A program made the translations under genes and the position numbers. DNA of 64,000 nt from Mycobacterium pseudokansasii (GTDB lineage: Bacteria; Actinomycetota; Actinomycetes; Mycobacteriales; Mycobacteriaceae), in NCBI RefSeq assembly GCF_900566075.1, contig NZ_UPHU01000001.1, positions 3,286,001 to 3,350,000 on the forward strand, in the 5' to 3' direction. This document shows, piece by piece, positions 1 to 9,966 of the stretch (the first letter of the stretch is position 1; every line of letters starts with the position of its first letter). The notes below the pieces were generated by a model. It saw nothing but the letters and a program-made list of their open reading frames with translations. It was not told the origin of the DNA and ran no database searches.

Positions 1-2
1 AC

Positions 3-893
3 CCGATGTACCACGATTGCGTCGGCGACGGGGTCCGCTGGGCGATGCGGCACCTACCGTTTTATGGCAGGTGGTATCGGTTCCTGCTGCTGTGGCCGGG
101 AGCCGATAAGGGACTCGACGCGGCGCGTGCCGACCCGGATTACCCCGATCAGGACTATGCCGTCAGCGAGATGAACGCCGCGGCGCGGATGATGTTCAGC
201 CAGTGGATTACCAGCCAAGTCGGCGACGACCATGAGCTGTTGGCGAAGGTGATGCCCGACTATCCCGCCACCGGTAAGCGGACACTGCAAGACAACGGCA
301 GCTGGCTGCAGACCTTGCAACGGGACAACGTCGAACTGGTGCGCACGCCGATCCGGCGAATCACACCCGGCGGCATCGTCACCCAAGACGGTCAGCCATA
401 CCCCGTCGACGTCATCATCTACGCGACCGGGTTTCGTCACACCGACGTGCTGTGGCCGCTGAAAATCCTCGGCCGCAACGGGATTGACCTGCGCGACAGC
501 TGGGGCAGCCGACCTTATGCCTATCTTGGCATCACGGTTCCGGAGTTTCCCAACCTGTTCCTCATCTACGGGCCCGGCACTCATCTGGCCCATGGCGGTA
601 GCCTGATCTTCCAGTCCGAACTCCAGATGCGCTACATCAATCTGTGTCTGCAACACCTGATTGCCGCCGACGTACATTCGATGGAGCCGACGGCTCGAGC
701 CGCCGCTGACTGGCATCAGCGTACGCAGGCCGAAATACAGCAGATGGTGTGGTCACATCCGGACGTCAAACACTCTTACTTCAAAAACGCCGACGGGGAA
801 ATCCATACCGTCAGCCCGTGGCGGCTCAGCGAGTACTGGGCGGCGGTGCGAGAACCGGACTGGTCTCAATTCATTCTGCGACAAAGAAAGTGA
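3..893 (+). CDS. Flavin-containing monooxygenase, C-terminal part (5' cut by window edge)
   Basis: The reading frame is open from the first bases of the window, so this is the 3' part of a longer gene. About 296 residues are visible. The segment YATGFRHTD (about residues 140-148 after the first Met) matches the conserved ATGF/ATGY motif of class B flavin monooxygenases such as cyclohexanone monooxygenase-type Baeyer-Villiger enzymes. The run TVPEFPNLFLIYGPGTHLAHGGS is also typical of the C-terminal half of that family. Such enzymes use FAD and NADPH to oxidise ketones. The substrate cannot be read from sequence. The gene ends 10 bp before the alcohol dehydrogenase, so an alcohol-to-ketone-to-ester route is possible but inferred. 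Confidence 0.85.
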   Translation, partial: PMYHDCVGDGVRWAMRHLPFYGRWYRFLLLWPGADKGLDAARADPDYPDQDYAVSEMNAAARMMFSQWITSQVGDDHELLAKVMPDYPATGKRTLQDNGSWLQTLQRDNVELVRTPIRRITPGGIVTQDGQPYPVDVIIYATGFRHTDVLWPLKILGRNGIDLRDSWGSRPYAYLGITVPEFPNLFLIYGPGTHLAHGGSLIFQSELQMRYINLCLQHLIAADVHSMEPTARAAADWHQRTQAEIQQMVWSHPDVKHSYFKNADGEIHTVSPWRLSEYWAAVREPDWSQFILRQRK

Positions 894-903
894 GCACCCC
901 GAC

Positions 904-1929
904 ATGCGCACGGTAGTCATCGACGGGCCGGGAAGAATCCGCGTCGATACACGTCCGGACCCGACGCTTACCGGACCCGACGGCGTCATCGTCGCCGTGA
1001 GCGCCGCCGGTATCTGCGGTTCCGATCTGCACTTCTACGACGGCGACTATCCACTGGCCGAACCGGTCGCCCTCGGTCACGAAGCGGTCGGCACCGTCGT
1101 CGAAGCCGGACCGCAGGTGCGTTCCGTCACGGTTGGTGACCAGGTCCTGGTGTCCTCGGTGGCCGGCTGCGGCGGCTGCGAGGGGTGCGCTACCGGCGAC
1201 CCGGCGATGTGTCGTTTGGGCCCACAGATTTTCGGCTCCGGCGCGCTGGGCGGCGCGCAGGCCGACCTGCTGGCAGTACCTGCCGCCGACTTCCAGGTGC
1301 TCAGGGTTCCCGGCGGGATCACCACCGAACAGGCGCTGCTGCTCACCGACAATCTCGCCACGGGTTGGGCGGCCGCCCGCCGGGCCGACATACCGTTCGG
1401 CGGCACGGTAGCGGTCATCGGCCTGGGCGCGGTGGGGCTATGCGCGGTGCGCTCCGCATTCCTCCATGGCGCGGCAACGGTTTTCGCTGTAGACCGAGTC
1501 GAAGGACGCTTGCGCCGCGCCGCGGGATGTGGCGCCACACCCGTCGACTCGCCGGCGGCGGAGACCGTTCTTGCCGCCACCGGTGGCCGTGGCGCGGACG
1601 CGGTGATCGACGCCGTCGGCACCGACGCGTCCATCACCGACGCGCTGACCGCGGTGCGGCCCGGCGGCACCGTCTCGGTCGTCGGGGTCCATGATCTGCG
1701 GCCGTTCCCGCTTCCGGCCCTGGCTTGCCTGTTGCGCAGCATCACGCTGCGACTGACGATTGCGCCGGTGCAGCGCACCTGGGCGGAGTTGATCCCGCTG
1801 CTTCGGTCGGGCCGCCTCGAAGTCGACGGCATCTTCACCACGGCGCTGCCGTTGGACGAGGCGGCCAAGGGCTACGCGATAGCGGGGTCCCGGTCGGGCG
1901 ACGACGTGAAGGTCCTGCTCACCCCTTAG
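904..1929 (+). CDS. Zinc-dependent alcohol dehydrogenase (MDR family)
   Basis: A 341-residue medium-chain dehydrogenase. It has the catalytic-zinc region CGSDLHF, the signature [12 protein letters not shown], and a four-cysteine structural-zinc loop (CGGCEGC followed by a Cys seven residues later). The Rossmann motif [10 protein letters not shown] lies near residue 170. The ATG at 904 gives the family N-terminus [10 protein letters not shown]; the open frame continues upstream to 661, but that stretch lies inside the monooxygenase gene in another frame. It is the likely equivalent of M. tuberculosis Rv1895. It starts 10 bp after the monooxygenase and its last 11 bases overlap the convergent methyltransferase. 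Substrate unknown. Confidence 0.9.
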   Translation: MRTVVIDGPGRIRVDTRPDPTLTGPDGVIVAVSAAGICGSDLHFYDGDYPLAEPVALGHEAVGTVVEAGPQVRSVTVGDQVLVSSVAGCGGCEGCATGDPAMCRLGPQIFGSGALGGAQADLLAVPAADFQVLRVPGGITTEQALLLTDNLATGWAAARRADIPFGGTVAVIGLGAVGLCAVRSAFLHGAATVFAVDRVEGRLRRAAGCGATPVDSPAAETVLAATGGRGADAVIDAVGTDASITDALTAVRPGGTVSVVGVHDLRPFPLPALACLLRSITLRLTIAPVQRTWAELIPLLRSGRLEVDGIFTTALPLDEAAKGYAIAGSRSGDDVKVLLTP

Positions 1930-2830
1930 TAGCCGTGATGTATTGGGAGTGCATAAAACTGTCGATCTGCACGTCCACCTCCGGGGGCGTCATTCCGTAA
2001 CCGGCCTGCAACTCGAGGGTGTTGCGGACGGGTCCGACGACCCACCCGCGGTCGGCCAGCCATTCTGCCGGGTTGGTCTTGTCGTCATAGCTGAGAGCCG
2101 AGAAGTCTACGTTCCCAGACAGATTGACCCCGGGGTGGGTCGCTTCCAGAGCGGCGAGCTGCTGGTGGTCAAGGCGTGTGCCCAGGGCGCCCACGGCCAC
2201 TCGACTGCCGGGTGCCGACAGTTCGTCGATCCTTGCGAACAGCGCGTCTTGGGCTTCACCGGTCAGATACATCAACAGGCCTTCCATCGACCAGGCGCTG
2301 GGCTGTCGCGGATCGAAGCCGGCCGTTTTCAGCTGTTTCGGCCAGTCGGTGCGCAGGTCGGCGGCTACCTCGGTTCGGTGGGCTTTGGGCTCGGCGTCTC
2401 GCTGGGCCAGGACGCGCGCTTTGAATTCCAGGACCTTGGGCAGGTCGATCTCGAAAACTGTTGTCCCGGATGGCCACTCAAGCCGGTAGCTGCGTGAGTC
2501 CAGGCCGGCGGCGACGATCACCGCCTGACGGAGTCCCGCGTCGGCGGCCGAGCGGAAGAAGTCGTCGAAGAATCGGGTCTGCACGCCATAGAGGCGGGGG
2601 AAGGCCGTCTGGTCGCCGGAGGTTACCGGGTTGGCAAGCAGCTCGCTCAAATAGGGGTCCCCGGACGCGTCGACGCACTGTTTGGCGTATTCGTCGTGGA
2701 CCAGCGGGTGTGGGCCGACGGCATGCAGCGCGCGCCATCCCGCCACCAGCAACGCGGTGTAACCCACGCTACTGACGATGTCCCACTGGTCGTCGTCGGA
2801 GCGAAGCGATCCGAATTCAGGTGTTGTCAC
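1919..2830 (-). CDS. SAM-dependent methyltransferase, Rv1896c type (LCMT family)
   Basis: A 303-residue protein of the mycobacterial family of putative leucine carboxyl methyltransferase-like enzymes (PF04072 type). The N-terminal third carries the family segments ARVLAQR and [26 protein letters not shown] is the glycine-containing SAM loop region. The length matches what I recall for Rv1896c (303 aa). These proteins are numerous in mycobacteria, and some have been linked to resistance or lipid modification, but the substrate is unknown for most. The gene is convergent with the alcohol dehydrogenase and lies 16 bp downstream of dtd on the same strand, so the two may be co-transcribed. Confidence 0.9.
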   Translation of the reverse strand: MTTPEFGSLRSDDDQWDIVSSVGYTALLVAGWRALHAVGPHPLVHDEYAKQCVDASGDPYLSELLANPVTSGDQTAFPRLYGVQTRFFDDFFRSAADAGLRQAVIVAAGLDSRSYRLEWPSGTTVFEIDLPKVLEFKARVLAQRDAEPKAHRTEVAADLRTDWPKQLKTAGFDPRQPSAWSMEGLLMYLTGEAQDALFARIDELSAPGSRVAVGALGTRLDHQQLAALEATHPGVNLSGNVDFSALSYDDKTNPAEWLADRGWVVGPVRNTLELQAGYGMTPPEVDVQIDSFMHSQYITATKG

Positions 2831-2846
2831 GGGCCGTCCTCTCGTG

Positions 2847-3278
2847 TCACAGCTCCAGCATTACCGTCACTGGGCCGTCATTGACCAAATCCACGTGCAT
2901 GTGCGCGCCGAAGACCCCGGTTTGCACGTGTGCGCCAAGGCCTCGCAACGCTTCGGCGAACACCGCCACCAGCGGCTCGGCCACAGCGGCCGGTGCGGCG
3001 GCGTTCCAGGAGGGCCGCCGGCCTTTGGCCGTATCCGCATAGAGGGTGAACTGGCTGACCACCAAGATCGGTGCGTCGACGTCGCAAGCGGACTTCTCGT
3101 CGCTGAGAATCCTTAAGGTCCAAAGCTTTTCGGCGAGCCGCTGCGCCTTGTCGGGATCGTCGGCGTGGGTGACGCCGACGAATGCCAGCAGGCCCTGCGG
3201 CTCCGGCCGGATGACGCCGACGACCTTGCCGTCGACTACCACCGCCGCCGATGAGACCCGCTGGACCAGAATCCGCAT
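2847..3278 (-). CDS. dtd: D-aminoacyl-tRNA deacylase
   Basis: A 143-residue protein with the full DTD signature. It starts [18 protein letters not shown], has the catalytic SQFTLYAD motif around residues 78-85, the GRRPSW segment, and the C-terminal [10 protein letters not shown] (the NxGPVT motif that carries the cross-subunit Gly-cisPro-like contact). DTD hydrolyses D-amino acids mischarged on tRNA and acts as a cytoplasmic homodimer. It corresponds to Rv1897c. The gene precedes the methyltransferase on the same strand and is divergent from the UPF0045 gene, with about 57 bp between the starts, so both promoters must sit there. Confidence 0.96.
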   Translation of the reverse strand: MRILVQRVSSAAVVVDGKVVGVIRPEPQGLLAFVGVTHADDPDKAQRLAEKLWTLRILSDEKSACDVDAPILVVSQFTLYADTAKGRRPSWNAAAPAAVAEPLVAVFAEALRGLGAHVQTGVFGAHMHVDLVNDGPVTVMLEL

Positions 3279-3335
3279 GGAGTTCGATGCTGCCAGGACG
3301 GCTTTGACCGCGAACGCGCTGGGTAGTCTCGTCGT

Positions 3336-3638
3336 ATGTCGGTGCTGGTCGCGTTTTCCGTCACTCCACTGGGCGTGGGCGAGGCTGTCGGCGAGATTGT
3401 GGCCGAAGCGGTTCGGGTGGTCCGTGATTCCGGCCTGCCCAACGAGACGGATTCGATGTTCACCGTGATCGAGGGAGATACCTGGGAAGAAGTGATGGCG
3501 GTAGTGCAGCGCGCGGTGGAGGCGGTGGCCGCTCGTGCGCCACGGGTGAGCACGGTGATCAAAGCGGATTGGCGTCAGGGGGCGGTCGATGCGATGACCC
3601 GAAAAGTCGCGTCCGTGGAACGCTATCTGTCACCTTGA
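3336..3638 (+). CDS. MTH1187-family thiamine-binding protein (UPF0045), Rv1898 type
   Basis: A 100-residue protein that starts [13 protein letters not shown] and contains the segments [17 protein letters not shown] and [13 protein letters not shown]. These are characteristic of the MTH1187/YkoF-like ferredoxin-fold family (UPF0045, PF01910), members of which bind thiamine or a related ligand. It is probably cytoplasmic and oligomeric. It is divergent from dtd and its last 16 bases overlap the convergent macro-domain gene. It is the equivalent of Rv1898. Ligand binding is inferred from the family and no pathway partner is adjacent. Confidence 0.9.
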   Translation: MSVLVAFSVTPLGVGEAVGEIVAEAVRVVRDSGLPNETDSMFTVIEGDTWEEVMAVVQRAVEAVAARAPRVSTVIKADWRQGAVDAMTRKVASVERYLSP

Positions 3639-4129
3639 GTCTGCACGGCCGCGGTGAATGCGCGCTCGGCGGCGTCGCCGTGGACCGCGAACACAATGCG
3701 CTCGAGGGAAGCCGCGTGGTGCCGACGAACCGTGTCGACCATCAGTCGTGCCGCCTCGTCAACCGGGAATCCGCCTACGCCGGTGCCGAATGCCACCAGG
3801 GCCAGCGAACGGCAGCCCAGCTCGTCGGCCTTGCGCAGGGTCGATGCGGTGGCGCGGCTGATGATCTCGGCTGAGGTCGGGCCGCCGAGTTCCATCGTCG
3901 CCGCGTGGATGACGTAGCGCGCCGGCATCATGCCCGCGGTGGTTTCGACCGCTTCCCCAAGCCTTAGGGGCGCCTTCTCGTTTGATTCGCGCTGCACTTC
4001 CGGTCCGCCGGCGCGCGCTATCGCCGCGGCGACGCCACCGGCGTGGCGAAGCTGGGTGTTGGCCGCGTTGGTGATCGCGTCGAGTTCGAGCTTGGTTACG
4101 TCGGCCTGAAGTACCTCTAAGTCGATCAT
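3623..4129 (-). CDS. Macro domain (ADP-ribose-binding) protein, Rv1899c type
   Basis: A 168-residue single macro domain. [26 protein letters not shown] (split here as N-terminal NAAN and GGVAAAI) is the ADP-ribose loop 1 signature. The later [13 protein letters not shown] is the second ligand loop. Macro domains of this group bind or hydrolyse ADP-ribose and O-acetyl-ADP-ribose. In M. tuberculosis the equivalent Rv1899c is annotated as lipoprotein LppD and is longer. Here the protein begins directly with [15 protein letters not shown] and has no signal peptide or lipobox, so it should be cytoplasmic. It overlaps the convergent UPF0045 gene by 16 bp. Confidence 0.9.
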   Translation of the reverse strand: MIDLEVLQADVTKLELDAITNAANTQLRHAGGVAAAIARAGGPEVQRESNEKAPLRLGEAVETTAGMMPARYVIHAATMELGGPTSAEIISRATASTLRKADELGCRSLALVAFGTGVGGFPVDEAARLMVDTVRRHHAASLERIVFAVHGDAAERAFTAAVQTQGDR

Positions 4130-4528
4130 TCACACATTCTCGCGCGCCGCGCACCGGCAATCACCCACCGAGCGCCACGAGCAGATCCGGTCGAAAGGGC
4201 TGCGATGACGGCACCGGTATGCAGGCAACGCACGATGCGTATCAGCCCAGCTGCGCGGACCGGCCGCGTCGACAACCTTGTCGGGCCGCCGGTCGGCAAC
4301 GTCACAAATCCCGCGCGGCATATGCGCGACGGCGCGCCCATGAAATTTCCACCGAAACCTGAAATCTCGGAGTGTGTTGTGCGTACGGTATGAGTTCCTT
4401 CGGGGGTCGACGGATGCGCCCCGTCTGCGACCGGCCGCAGTTGCCCCGCAAGTCATGGCGAACCGTCAGCTAGGTCGAGTAGTTTGACTCGAGCGTAGAA
4501 ACCAGGCGCGTTGCGGAAAGGCAGACAA
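4130..4528. other. Intergenic region, about 400 bp
   Basis: No convincing gene is visible. In M. tuberculosis this position holds the lipJ gene (Rv1900c, from memory), but no cyclase or lipase coding sequence is present here. The last 60 bases must hold the promoter for the leader ORF and collagen-like gene; a purine-rich stretch, ggaaagg (4515-4521), sits 8 bases before the leader ATG. Confidence 0.5.
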
Positions 4529-4570
4529 ATGGCTCTTCGTCCTATCCCAGCACCGGCCCTACGCGCATGA
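4529..4570 (+). CDS. Candidate 13-residue leader ORF overlapping the collagen-like gene
   Basis: An ATG at 4529 preceded by the purine-rich ggaaaggcag begins a 13-codon ORF (MALRPIPAPALRA). Its TGA is part of the ATGA that also contains the ATG of the collagen-like gene at 4567. The 4-base stop/start overlap is the classic arrangement for translational coupling. No Shine-Dalgarno is visible just before 4567 itself, which makes coupling from this leader more plausible. It is too short to judge by codon use, and it may simply be chance. Confidence 0.4.
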   Translation: MALRPIPAPALRA

Positions 4571-4953
4571 ACGCCGATACGCCCTCGGAGGGTTCGCCCG
4601 GCCAGCCCGGCCAGCCCGGTGAACCCGGCCAGCCCGGTGAACCCGGCCAGCCGGGCGGTCCGGGCGGGGCAGGCGGCCAAGGCGTTGCCGGCGGAGCCGG
4701 GGGGAGAGGTGGCGCCGGAGGTCGAGGCGGACAAGGTGGCCGCGGCGGTGCCGGCGGGCCGGGTGGCCACGGCGGCCCGGGTGGCCAAGGCGGTCGGGGC
4801 GGTGACGGCGGCATGGGCGGAGCACCAGGCCCCGGCGGTCAGCCCGGTCAGGGCGGGGCGGGCGGCCCCGGTGGCGCCCCCGGCGCGGGCGGGCAGCCGG
4901 GCCAACCCGGGCAGCCGGGCCAACCCGGCGAACCAGGCCGACCGGGCAACTAG
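4567..4953 (+). CDS. Collagen-like (Gly-X-Y) repeat protein
   Basis: A 128-residue protein. After MNADTPSE it is almost entirely Gly-X-Y triplets: first GQP/GEP triplets, then about 20 GGX triplets (GGR, GGQ, GGH, GGD), then a return to GQP/GEP and the end GRPGN. The Gly periodicity holds except for a one-residue slip at the central GGAPGPG, which divides two triplet blocks. There is no signal peptide or transmembrane segment. The X-Pro-rich ends resemble bacterial collagen-like proteins, whereas the GG-rich centre resembles PGRS composition. The opposite strand also has long open frames, as expected from this base composition. It sits between the macro-domain gene and cinA. Confidence 0.65.
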   Translation: MNADTPSEGSPGQPGQPGEPGQPGEPGQPGGPGGAGGQGVAGGAGGRGGAGGRGGQGGRGGAGGPGGHGGPGGQGGRGGDGGMGGAPGPGGQPGQGGAGGPGGAPGAGGQPGQPGQPGQPGEPGRPGN

Positions 4954-5081
4954 CACCCCGCCGGACGCCTGCGTCCGACTCTGGGGCGGGCAGCGGATCG
5001 GCCACATTGTCGCGTAGTTGGTAACCGGTTGGCACCGACGTACTTTCAACACCGCGATCTCCGGTACGTAGGCTCATTCCG

Positions 5082-6347
5082 GTGAGCGCACGCGCGGGCA
5101 TCGTCGTTACCGGAACCGAAGTCCTCACCGGACGAGTGCAAGACCGCAATGGCCCCTGGATCGCCGATCGGCTGCTGGAGCTGGGGGTCGAACTGGCTCA
5201 CATCACCATCTGCGGCGACCGCTCCGCCGACATCGAGGCGCAACTGCGCTTCCTGGCCGACCAGGGCGTGGACCTGATCGTCACCAGCGGCGGCCTGGGG
5301 CCGACGGCCGACGACATGACGGTCGAAGTGGTGGCCCGGTTCTGTGGCCGCGAGCTGATGCTGGACACCGAGGTCGAGAACACCATCGCCAACATCCTCA
5401 AGAAGCTCATGGCCCACTTCAACCCGGGCGACTTCGAGGCCGTCCGGGCCGCCAACCGCAAGCAGGCCATGATCCCGGCCGGCGCGCAGGTACTTGACCC
5501 GGTGGGCACTGCACCAGGTGTCGTCGTGCCCGGAAAGCCGGCGGTGATCGTACTGCCCGGACCGCCGCGCGAGCTACAACCTATGTGGCACAAGGCCATT
5601 CATACACCCGCCGCGCAAGAGGCGATCGCCGGCCGAACCGTCTACCGGCAAGACACGATCCGGATGTTCGGCCTGCCCGAATCCGGCCTTGCCGAGACCC
5701 TGCGGGCCGCCCAGGCATCCATCCCCGGCTACGACCGGCTCGAGATCACCACCTGCCTGCGACGCGGCGAGATCGAAATGGTCACCCGCTACGAGCCGCC
5801 CGACGCCGACGTGTACGGGCAACTGACCGTGCTGCTGCGGGACAAGCACGGCCAGCAGATCTATTCCGAAGACGGTTCCCAGGTCGACGATGTGGTCGCC
5901 CGGATGCTGGCCGGCCGCCGGATAGCCACCGCGGAATCCTGCACCGCCGGGCTGTTTTCGGCACGGCTGACCGACCATCCCGGTTCCTCGGACTACGTGG
6001 CCGGTGGCGTGGTCGCCTATTCCAACGGCGCGAAAACAGAACTACTCGGCGTCGACCCCGCACTGATCCAGACGCACGGCGCGGTGTCCGAACCGGTGGC
6101 CCGGGCGATGGCGGCGGGTGCGCTGCAACGCTTCGGCGCCGACACCGCTGTCGCGATCACCGGGATCGCCGGACCCGGCGGGGGAACGCAGGAAAAGCCG
6201 GTGGGAACGGTGTGCTTCACCGTGCTACTCGACGATGGCCGCACGGTTACCCGCACGCTGCGGCTACCCGGAAACCGGTCCGATATCCGCGAGCGCTCGA
6301 CGACAGTGGCCATGCACCTGCTGCGGCGCACCTTGAGCGCCCCGTAG
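5082..6347 (+). CDS. cinA: CinA-like protein (competence/damage-inducible type)
   Basis: A 421-residue two-domain CinA. Residues about 1-170 form the MoCF-like (COG1058) domain with [16 protein letters not shown] and [13 protein letters not shown]. Residues about 265-421 form the C-terminal amidase-like domain with [15 protein letters not shown] and [20 protein letters not shown]. CinA proteins have been linked to nicotinamide mononucleotide deamidation or ADP-ribose pyrophosphatase activity, and in mycobacteria to drug tolerance. The start is the GTG at 5082. It corresponds to Rv1901. It is convergent with the MFS gene, with only 1 bp between the stop codons. Confidence 0.95.
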   Translation: MSARAGIVVTGTEVLTGRVQDRNGPWIADRLLELGVELAHITICGDRSADIEAQLRFLADQGVDLIVTSGGLGPTADDMTVEVVARFCGRELMLDTEVENTIANILKKLMAHFNPGDFEAVRAANRKQAMIPAGAQVLDPVGTAPGVVVPGKPAVIVLPGPPRELQPMWHKAIHTPAAQEAIAGRTVYRQDTIRMFGLPESGLAETLRAAQASIPGYDRLEITTCLRRGEIEMVTRYEPPDADVYGQLTVLLRDKHGQQIYSEDGSQVDDVVARMLAGRRIATAESCTAGLFSARLTDHPGSSDYVAGGVVAYSNGAKTELLGVDPALIQTHGAVSEPVARAMAAGALQRFGADTAVAITGIAGPGGGTQEKPVGTVCFTVLLDDGRTVTRTLRLPGNRSDIRERSTTVAMHLLRRTLSAP

Positions 6348-6348
6348 A

Positions 6349-7611
6349 CTACGCGACTTGCGTTGGCAGAAGGGCACTTTCGGCAGTACCGAAGCGGACA
6401 CCGGTGGCGTCCTTGCCGACCATGGCCAGGATCGCAACCATGGTCAGCACCGGTACGATCGTCGCCGCCAGCGCAAAGGGATACCCGTGCGACGCGGCCA
6501 GGTGTTCCTGAATGGGCAGGTTCAGTGCCGCCAGCAGGTTACCGAGCTGGTACGTCACACCGGGATACAGACCGCGAATGGCGTCCGGCGACATCTCGGT
6601 CAGGTGCGCGGGAATCACCCCCCAGGCGCCCTGCACACAGACCTGCATGAGGAAGGAACCAAGGCACAACATCGCCGCGGTGCGGGAGTAGGCGAACAGC
6701 GGCGCGATCGGCAACCCCAACACCGCGCAGAACGCAATCGTGTAGCGGCGGCCGAATCGCTGCGACAGCGTGCCGAACACCAGCCCGCCGATGATGGCGC
6801 CGACGTTGTAGACGACCGCGATCCAGCGGGCGGTCACGGTCGACAGCCCCGCCCCCTGGTCGGCGGTCGCGGTCAAGAAGGTCGGGTAGACGTCCTGGGT
6901 GCCGTGGCTCATCCAGTTGAAGGCGGTCATCAACAACACCAGATAAAAGAACCGGCGGATGATCGCGGCGTTGCCCAGCACGTCGCGAATTCGGGTTTTG
7001 GTGAGCCGCATCCGGTCCTGCGCGGCTTCCCACACCTCAGACTCCTTCACCCGGTAGCGGATGATCAGGCTGATCAGCGCCGGGATGATGGAAAGACCGA
7101 ACAGCCAGCGCCACGACAGACCCAGCCAGTTCACCACCAGCAGGCAGGCCAGGGTGGCCAGCAGATAGCCGAACGCGTAGCCCTCCTGCAGCAGCCCGGA
7201 GAAGAACCCACGCCGACCGACCGGAACCTTCTCCATGGCCAACGCAGCACCCAGCCCCCACTCGCCGCCCATCCCGATGCCATACAGCAGGCGCAGGATC
7301 ACCAGTACGGTGAAGTTCGGCGCGAAGGCGCACAGGAATCCGACCACCGAATACAACATCACGTCGACCATGAGCGGAATGCGCCGGCCGACGCGGTCGG
7401 CCCACAGCCCGAACAGCAGCGCACCCACCGGGCGCATGGCCAGGGTGGCGGTCGTGACGAATGCAACTTCAGTCTTGGTGTGGTGGAAGGTTTTTGCGAT
7501 GTCGGCATAGACCAGCACCACGATGAAGTAGTCGAAGGCGTCCATTGTCCAGCCCAGGAACGCCGCAATGAACGAGTTTCGCTGGTCGACGGTCAGCCCC
7601 GGTGTTGTCAC
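6349..7611 (-). CDS. nanT: MFS transporter (NanT-like, sugar/acid transporter group)
   Basis: An approximately 420-residue, 12-helix major facilitator protein. It has [18 protein letters not shown] at the first helix, the loop 2-3 motif [18 protein letters not shown], and the repeat motif [16 protein letters not shown] in the second half. DAFDY and the flanking GWT are typical of the sialic-acid/aromatic-acid porter group. It corresponds to Rv1902c. The open frame extends to 7815; I chose the GTG at 7611 because it gives about the length I recall for NanT. GTG 7629 and ATG 7686 are alternatives, and the last would overlap the divergent amidohydrolase start. The real substrate is unknown. Confidence 0.88.
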   Translation of the reverse strand: MTTPGLTVDQRNSFIAAFLGWTMDAFDYFIVVLVYADIAKTFHHTKTEVAFVTTATLAMRPVGALLFGLWADRVGRRIPLMVDVMLYSVVGFLCAFAPNFTVLVILRLLYGIGMGGEWGLGAALAMEKVPVGRRGFFSGLLQEGYAFGYLLATLACLLVVNWLGLSWRWLFGLSIIPALISLIIRYRVKESEVWEAAQDRMRLTKTRIRDVLGNAAIIRRFFYLVLLMTAFNWMSHGTQDVYPTFLTATADQGAGLSTVTARWIAVVYNVGAIIGGLVFGTLSQRFGRRYTIAFCAVLGLPIAPLFAYSRTAAMLCLGSFLMQVCVQGAWGVIPAHLTEMSPDAIRGLYPGVTYQLGNLLAALNLPIQEHLAASHGYPFALAATIVPVLTMVAILAMVGKDATGVRFGTAESALLPTQVA

Positions 7612-7684
7612 GTCAGCATCGTGCAGCACGGGTGCGATTCCGCGAACCTTGGGGTATGGCAAGCGCGCGAGTAACTTCGGGAAC

Positions 7685-8752
7685 ATGCGAATCATCGATG
7701 CCGACGGACACGTCGCCGAAAACCCGTCATTGGCCATCGAAGCACTCAAGCGCTGGCCGGAATACGTGCAACTCAGCAGCGACGGACGACCAGGGCTGCG
7801 GATCGAAGGCCGCAATTACCCGGAGGACACGGGACCCGGCGCGGGTTGCCCACCCCAGCACGGGATCACCACGGCAGGCGACATCCACACCGCGACCGCC
7901 GAGGGTGTCCTGGGTGACGCCGACCGCGATCACCTCGACACGATGGTGCTGTATCCCAGCCTGGGGCTGTGCGTGCCCAGCTTGGAAAACCCCGATTTCG
8001 CAGCGGGTTTCGCGCGTCTGTACAACAAGTGGATCGCCGATTTCTGCGCGCCGTCCAAGGGCCGGCTACGCGGCGTCGCCGTGACCCCGATCGAACACGG
8101 GCAGGTGGCCATCGACATCATGGCCGAGGCCAAAGACCTGGGACTGGTCGCCACCCTGGTTCCGCCGGCACTCAAGACGCGCAACCTCGACCATCCTGAC
8201 CTCGACCCGTTCTACGCCGCCGCCGTTGAGCTGGAGATGCCGCTCGGGATCCACGGCGCCCCGGGTATCCACCTACCCAAGATCGGGGTGGACCGCTTCA
8301 CCAACTACATCCAGGTGCACTGCATCAGCTTTCCGTTCGACCAGATGACCGCGATGACCGCGCTGGTTTCCGGCGGCGTCTTCGAACGCCATCCGCGATT
8401 GCGGGTCGCCTTCCTCGAGGCGGGTGCCGGCTGGGTTCCGTTCTTCATCGACCGCTTACATGAGCACTACGAGAAGCGCGGCGACTGGATCGAGGGCGGC
8501 TGGCGCCGCGACCCGCACGACTACTGGCGGGCCGGCAACATCTGGGTGACCTGCGAGCCCGAGGAGCCGATTCTGCCGGGTGTGGTCGACGTACTCGGCG
8601 ACGAGTTCATCATGTTCGCCAGCGACTACCCGCACTGGGACGGCGAATGGCCGGAGAGCACAAAGCATCTGCGCACCCGGTCCGACATCAGCGAAGAGTC
8701 GCGGGAAAAGATCGGCGGCCGCAACGCCCAGCGCTTCTATGCGCTGAATTGA
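7685..8752 (+). CDS. Amidohydrolase family 2 (TIM-barrel) protein
   Basis: A 355-residue amidohydrolase-2 protein (PF04909 type). It starts [16 protein letters not shown], where DADGH replaces the DxH metal motif seen in many members. It contains [11 protein letters not shown] mid-protein and ends with [15 protein letters not shown], whose Asp is the usual metal ligand. Relatives include decarboxylases and hydrolases of aromatic compounds. The ATG at 7685 was chosen because the family motif begins at once. The gene is not in the Rv1902c-Rv1903 interval of M. tuberculosis as I recall it, so it is an insertion or an ancestral gene lost there. It is followed 15 bp later by the holin-like gene. 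Confidence 0.88.
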   Translation: MRIIDADGHVAENPSLAIEALKRWPEYVQLSSDGRPGLRIEGRNYPEDTGPGAGCPPQHGITTAGDIHTATAEGVLGDADRDHLDTMVLYPSLGLCVPSLENPDFAAGFARLYNKWIADFCAPSKGRLRGVAVTPIEHGQVAIDIMAEAKDLGLVATLVPPALKTRNLDHPDLDPFYAAAVELEMPLGIHGAPGIHLPKIGVDRFTNYIQVHCISFPFDQMTAMTALVSGGVFERHPRLRVAFLEAGAGWVPFFIDRLHEHYEKRGDWIEGGWRRDPHDYWRAGNIWVTCEPEEPILPGVVDVLGDEFIMFASDYPHWDGEWPESTKHLRTRSDISEESREKIGGRNAQRFYALN

Positions 8753-8767
8753 TGGCAGGATCGGCGT

Positions 8768-9166
8768 ATGGGCCCTTTTCTGGTTCGTGCGGCGTTGACG
8801 GGGTTTGCGTTGTGGGTGGTCACCCTGTGCGTTTCGGGGGTGCGCTTTGTCGGCGGTGATACGACGCTGCAGCGGGTCGTCATCATCTTCGTCGTCGCGG
8901 TGATCTTCGGATTGGTTAATGCGATCATCAAGCCGATCGTGCAATTCCTGTCGATCCCGCTGTACATCCTCACCCTCGGTCTTTTTCATATCGTGATCAA
9001 TGCGTTCATGCTGTGGATCACCGCCCAGATCACCAAGGACACCACCCACTGGGGTCTACAGATCGACCATTTTTGGTGGAGCGCAATCTGGGCGGCGATC
9101 CTGTTGTCGATCGTGAGTTGGCTATTGTCGCTGCTGACTCGCCGCGCCGCGCGCAGCCGCAGTTAG
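8768..9166 (+). CDS. Four-helix membrane protein (phage holin family 4 superfamily), Rv1903 type
   Basis: A 132-residue integral membrane protein with about four hydrophobic segments (roughly residues 3-20, 35-55, 60-82, 105-125). The sequence VNAIIKPIVQFLSIPLYILTLG (shown here as its core IKPIVQFLSIPLY) is the hallmark of the mycobacterial 4 TM phage holin/YvlD-like superfamily. Despite the family name these are ordinary chromosomal membrane proteins of unknown function. It lies 15 bp after the amidohydrolase stop, so it probably shares a transcript. It corresponds to Rv1903. Confidence 0.88.
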   Translation: MGPFLVRAALTGFALWVVTLCVSGVRFVGGDTTLQRVVIIFVVAVIFGLVNAIIKPIVQFLSIPLYILTLGLFHIVINAFMLWITAQITKDTTHWGLQIDHFWWSAIWAAILLSIVSWLLSLLTRRAARSRS

Positions 9167-9174
9167 CTGACCCG

Positions 9175-9966
9175 TCAGCGCGCCCGCCATCGCGGCGGTC
9201 GCTTCTCGGCAAAGGCGCGCGGCCCCTCTTTGGCGTCCTCGGTCTCGAAGATGCGGTCGCTGTGCCGGGTCTCGTTGTCGTATGCCGACTCCAGGTCAAG
9301 TGCCAGGCCTTCGACGGCGGATTGCTTTGTTGCCGATACCGCAAGCGGAGCGTTGGCGGCGATACGCGCGGCGTAGTCATAGGCGGTATCCATCAGCCGG
9401 TCGGCCGCAACCACGCGGTTGATCAGCCCCATGGCCAGCGCGCGCTGCGCGTCCACCAGGTCGGCGGTCAGCAGCAGTTCCATCGCTAACGCGTAGGGGA
9501 TCTGGCGCGGCAGTCGCACGGTACTGCCGCCGCCCGCGAAGAGTCCGCGGTTGGGCTCCATCACCGCGAATCTCGCCTCGGGCACCGCCACTCGGATGTC
9601 GGTCAAGCCCAGCATTTCGAAGCCGCCCGCGACACACGTGCCGTTCACCGCTGCGACAACCGGCTTGTAGAGCGGGAACCGATGCAACACGGCATGGATG
9701 GCGTCGTCCTTGTTCCATCCTTCGGGCCGGGGACGATCACCGGTCAGCTCGGGGATGAACTTCTTGAGGTCGGCTCCGGTACAGAAGTCGTGCCCAACGC
9801 CGGTGACGACGGCGACCCAGGCATCGGCGTCATCGCGAAAGGCGGCCCAGGCGTGGGCGAGGTCGCGGAAATGCGCCATGTCCAGAGAGTTGCGCGCCTC
9901 GGGCCGGTTGATTGTGATGGTGACAATGTGGTCGAGGTGGTCATGCAGCGTGTAATCGATGCTCAC
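9175..9966 (-). CDS. Enoyl-CoA hydratase/isomerase (crotonase) family protein
   Basis: A 263-residue crotonase. It has INRPEARNSLDM near the N-terminus, GHDFCTGADLKKF for the CoA-binding/oxyanion region, NGTCVAGGFEMLGLTDIRVA for the second oxyanion segment, and VMEPNRGLFAGGGSTVRLPR for the catalytic region. Typical hydratases carry a Glu in the last motif; here GLFAGGGST follows, so the precise reaction (hydration, isomerisation or other) cannot be assigned. The start is GTG 9966. It is convergent with the Rv1903-like gene (8 bp gap). I do not recall this gene in the M. tuberculosis interval. Confidence 0.9.
   Translation of the reverse strand: MSIDYTLHDHLDHIVTITINRPEARNSLDMAHFRDLAHAWAAFRDDADAWVAVVTGVGHDFCTGADLKKFIPELTGDRPRPEGWNKDDAIHAVLHRFPLYKPVVAAVNGTCVAGGFEMLGLTDIRVAVPEARFAVMEPNRGLFAGGGSTVRLPRQIPYALAMELLLTADLVDAQRALAMGLINRVVAADRLMDTAYDYAARIAANAPLAVSATKQSAVEGLALDLESAYDNETRHSDRIFETEDAKEGPRAFAEKRPPRWRAR

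Noticed and set aside
4559..5149. Pro/Arg-rich minus-strand frames opposite the collagen-like gene
   Set aside because: They arise from the Gly-X-Y composition of the other strand and run into cinA; no independent support.
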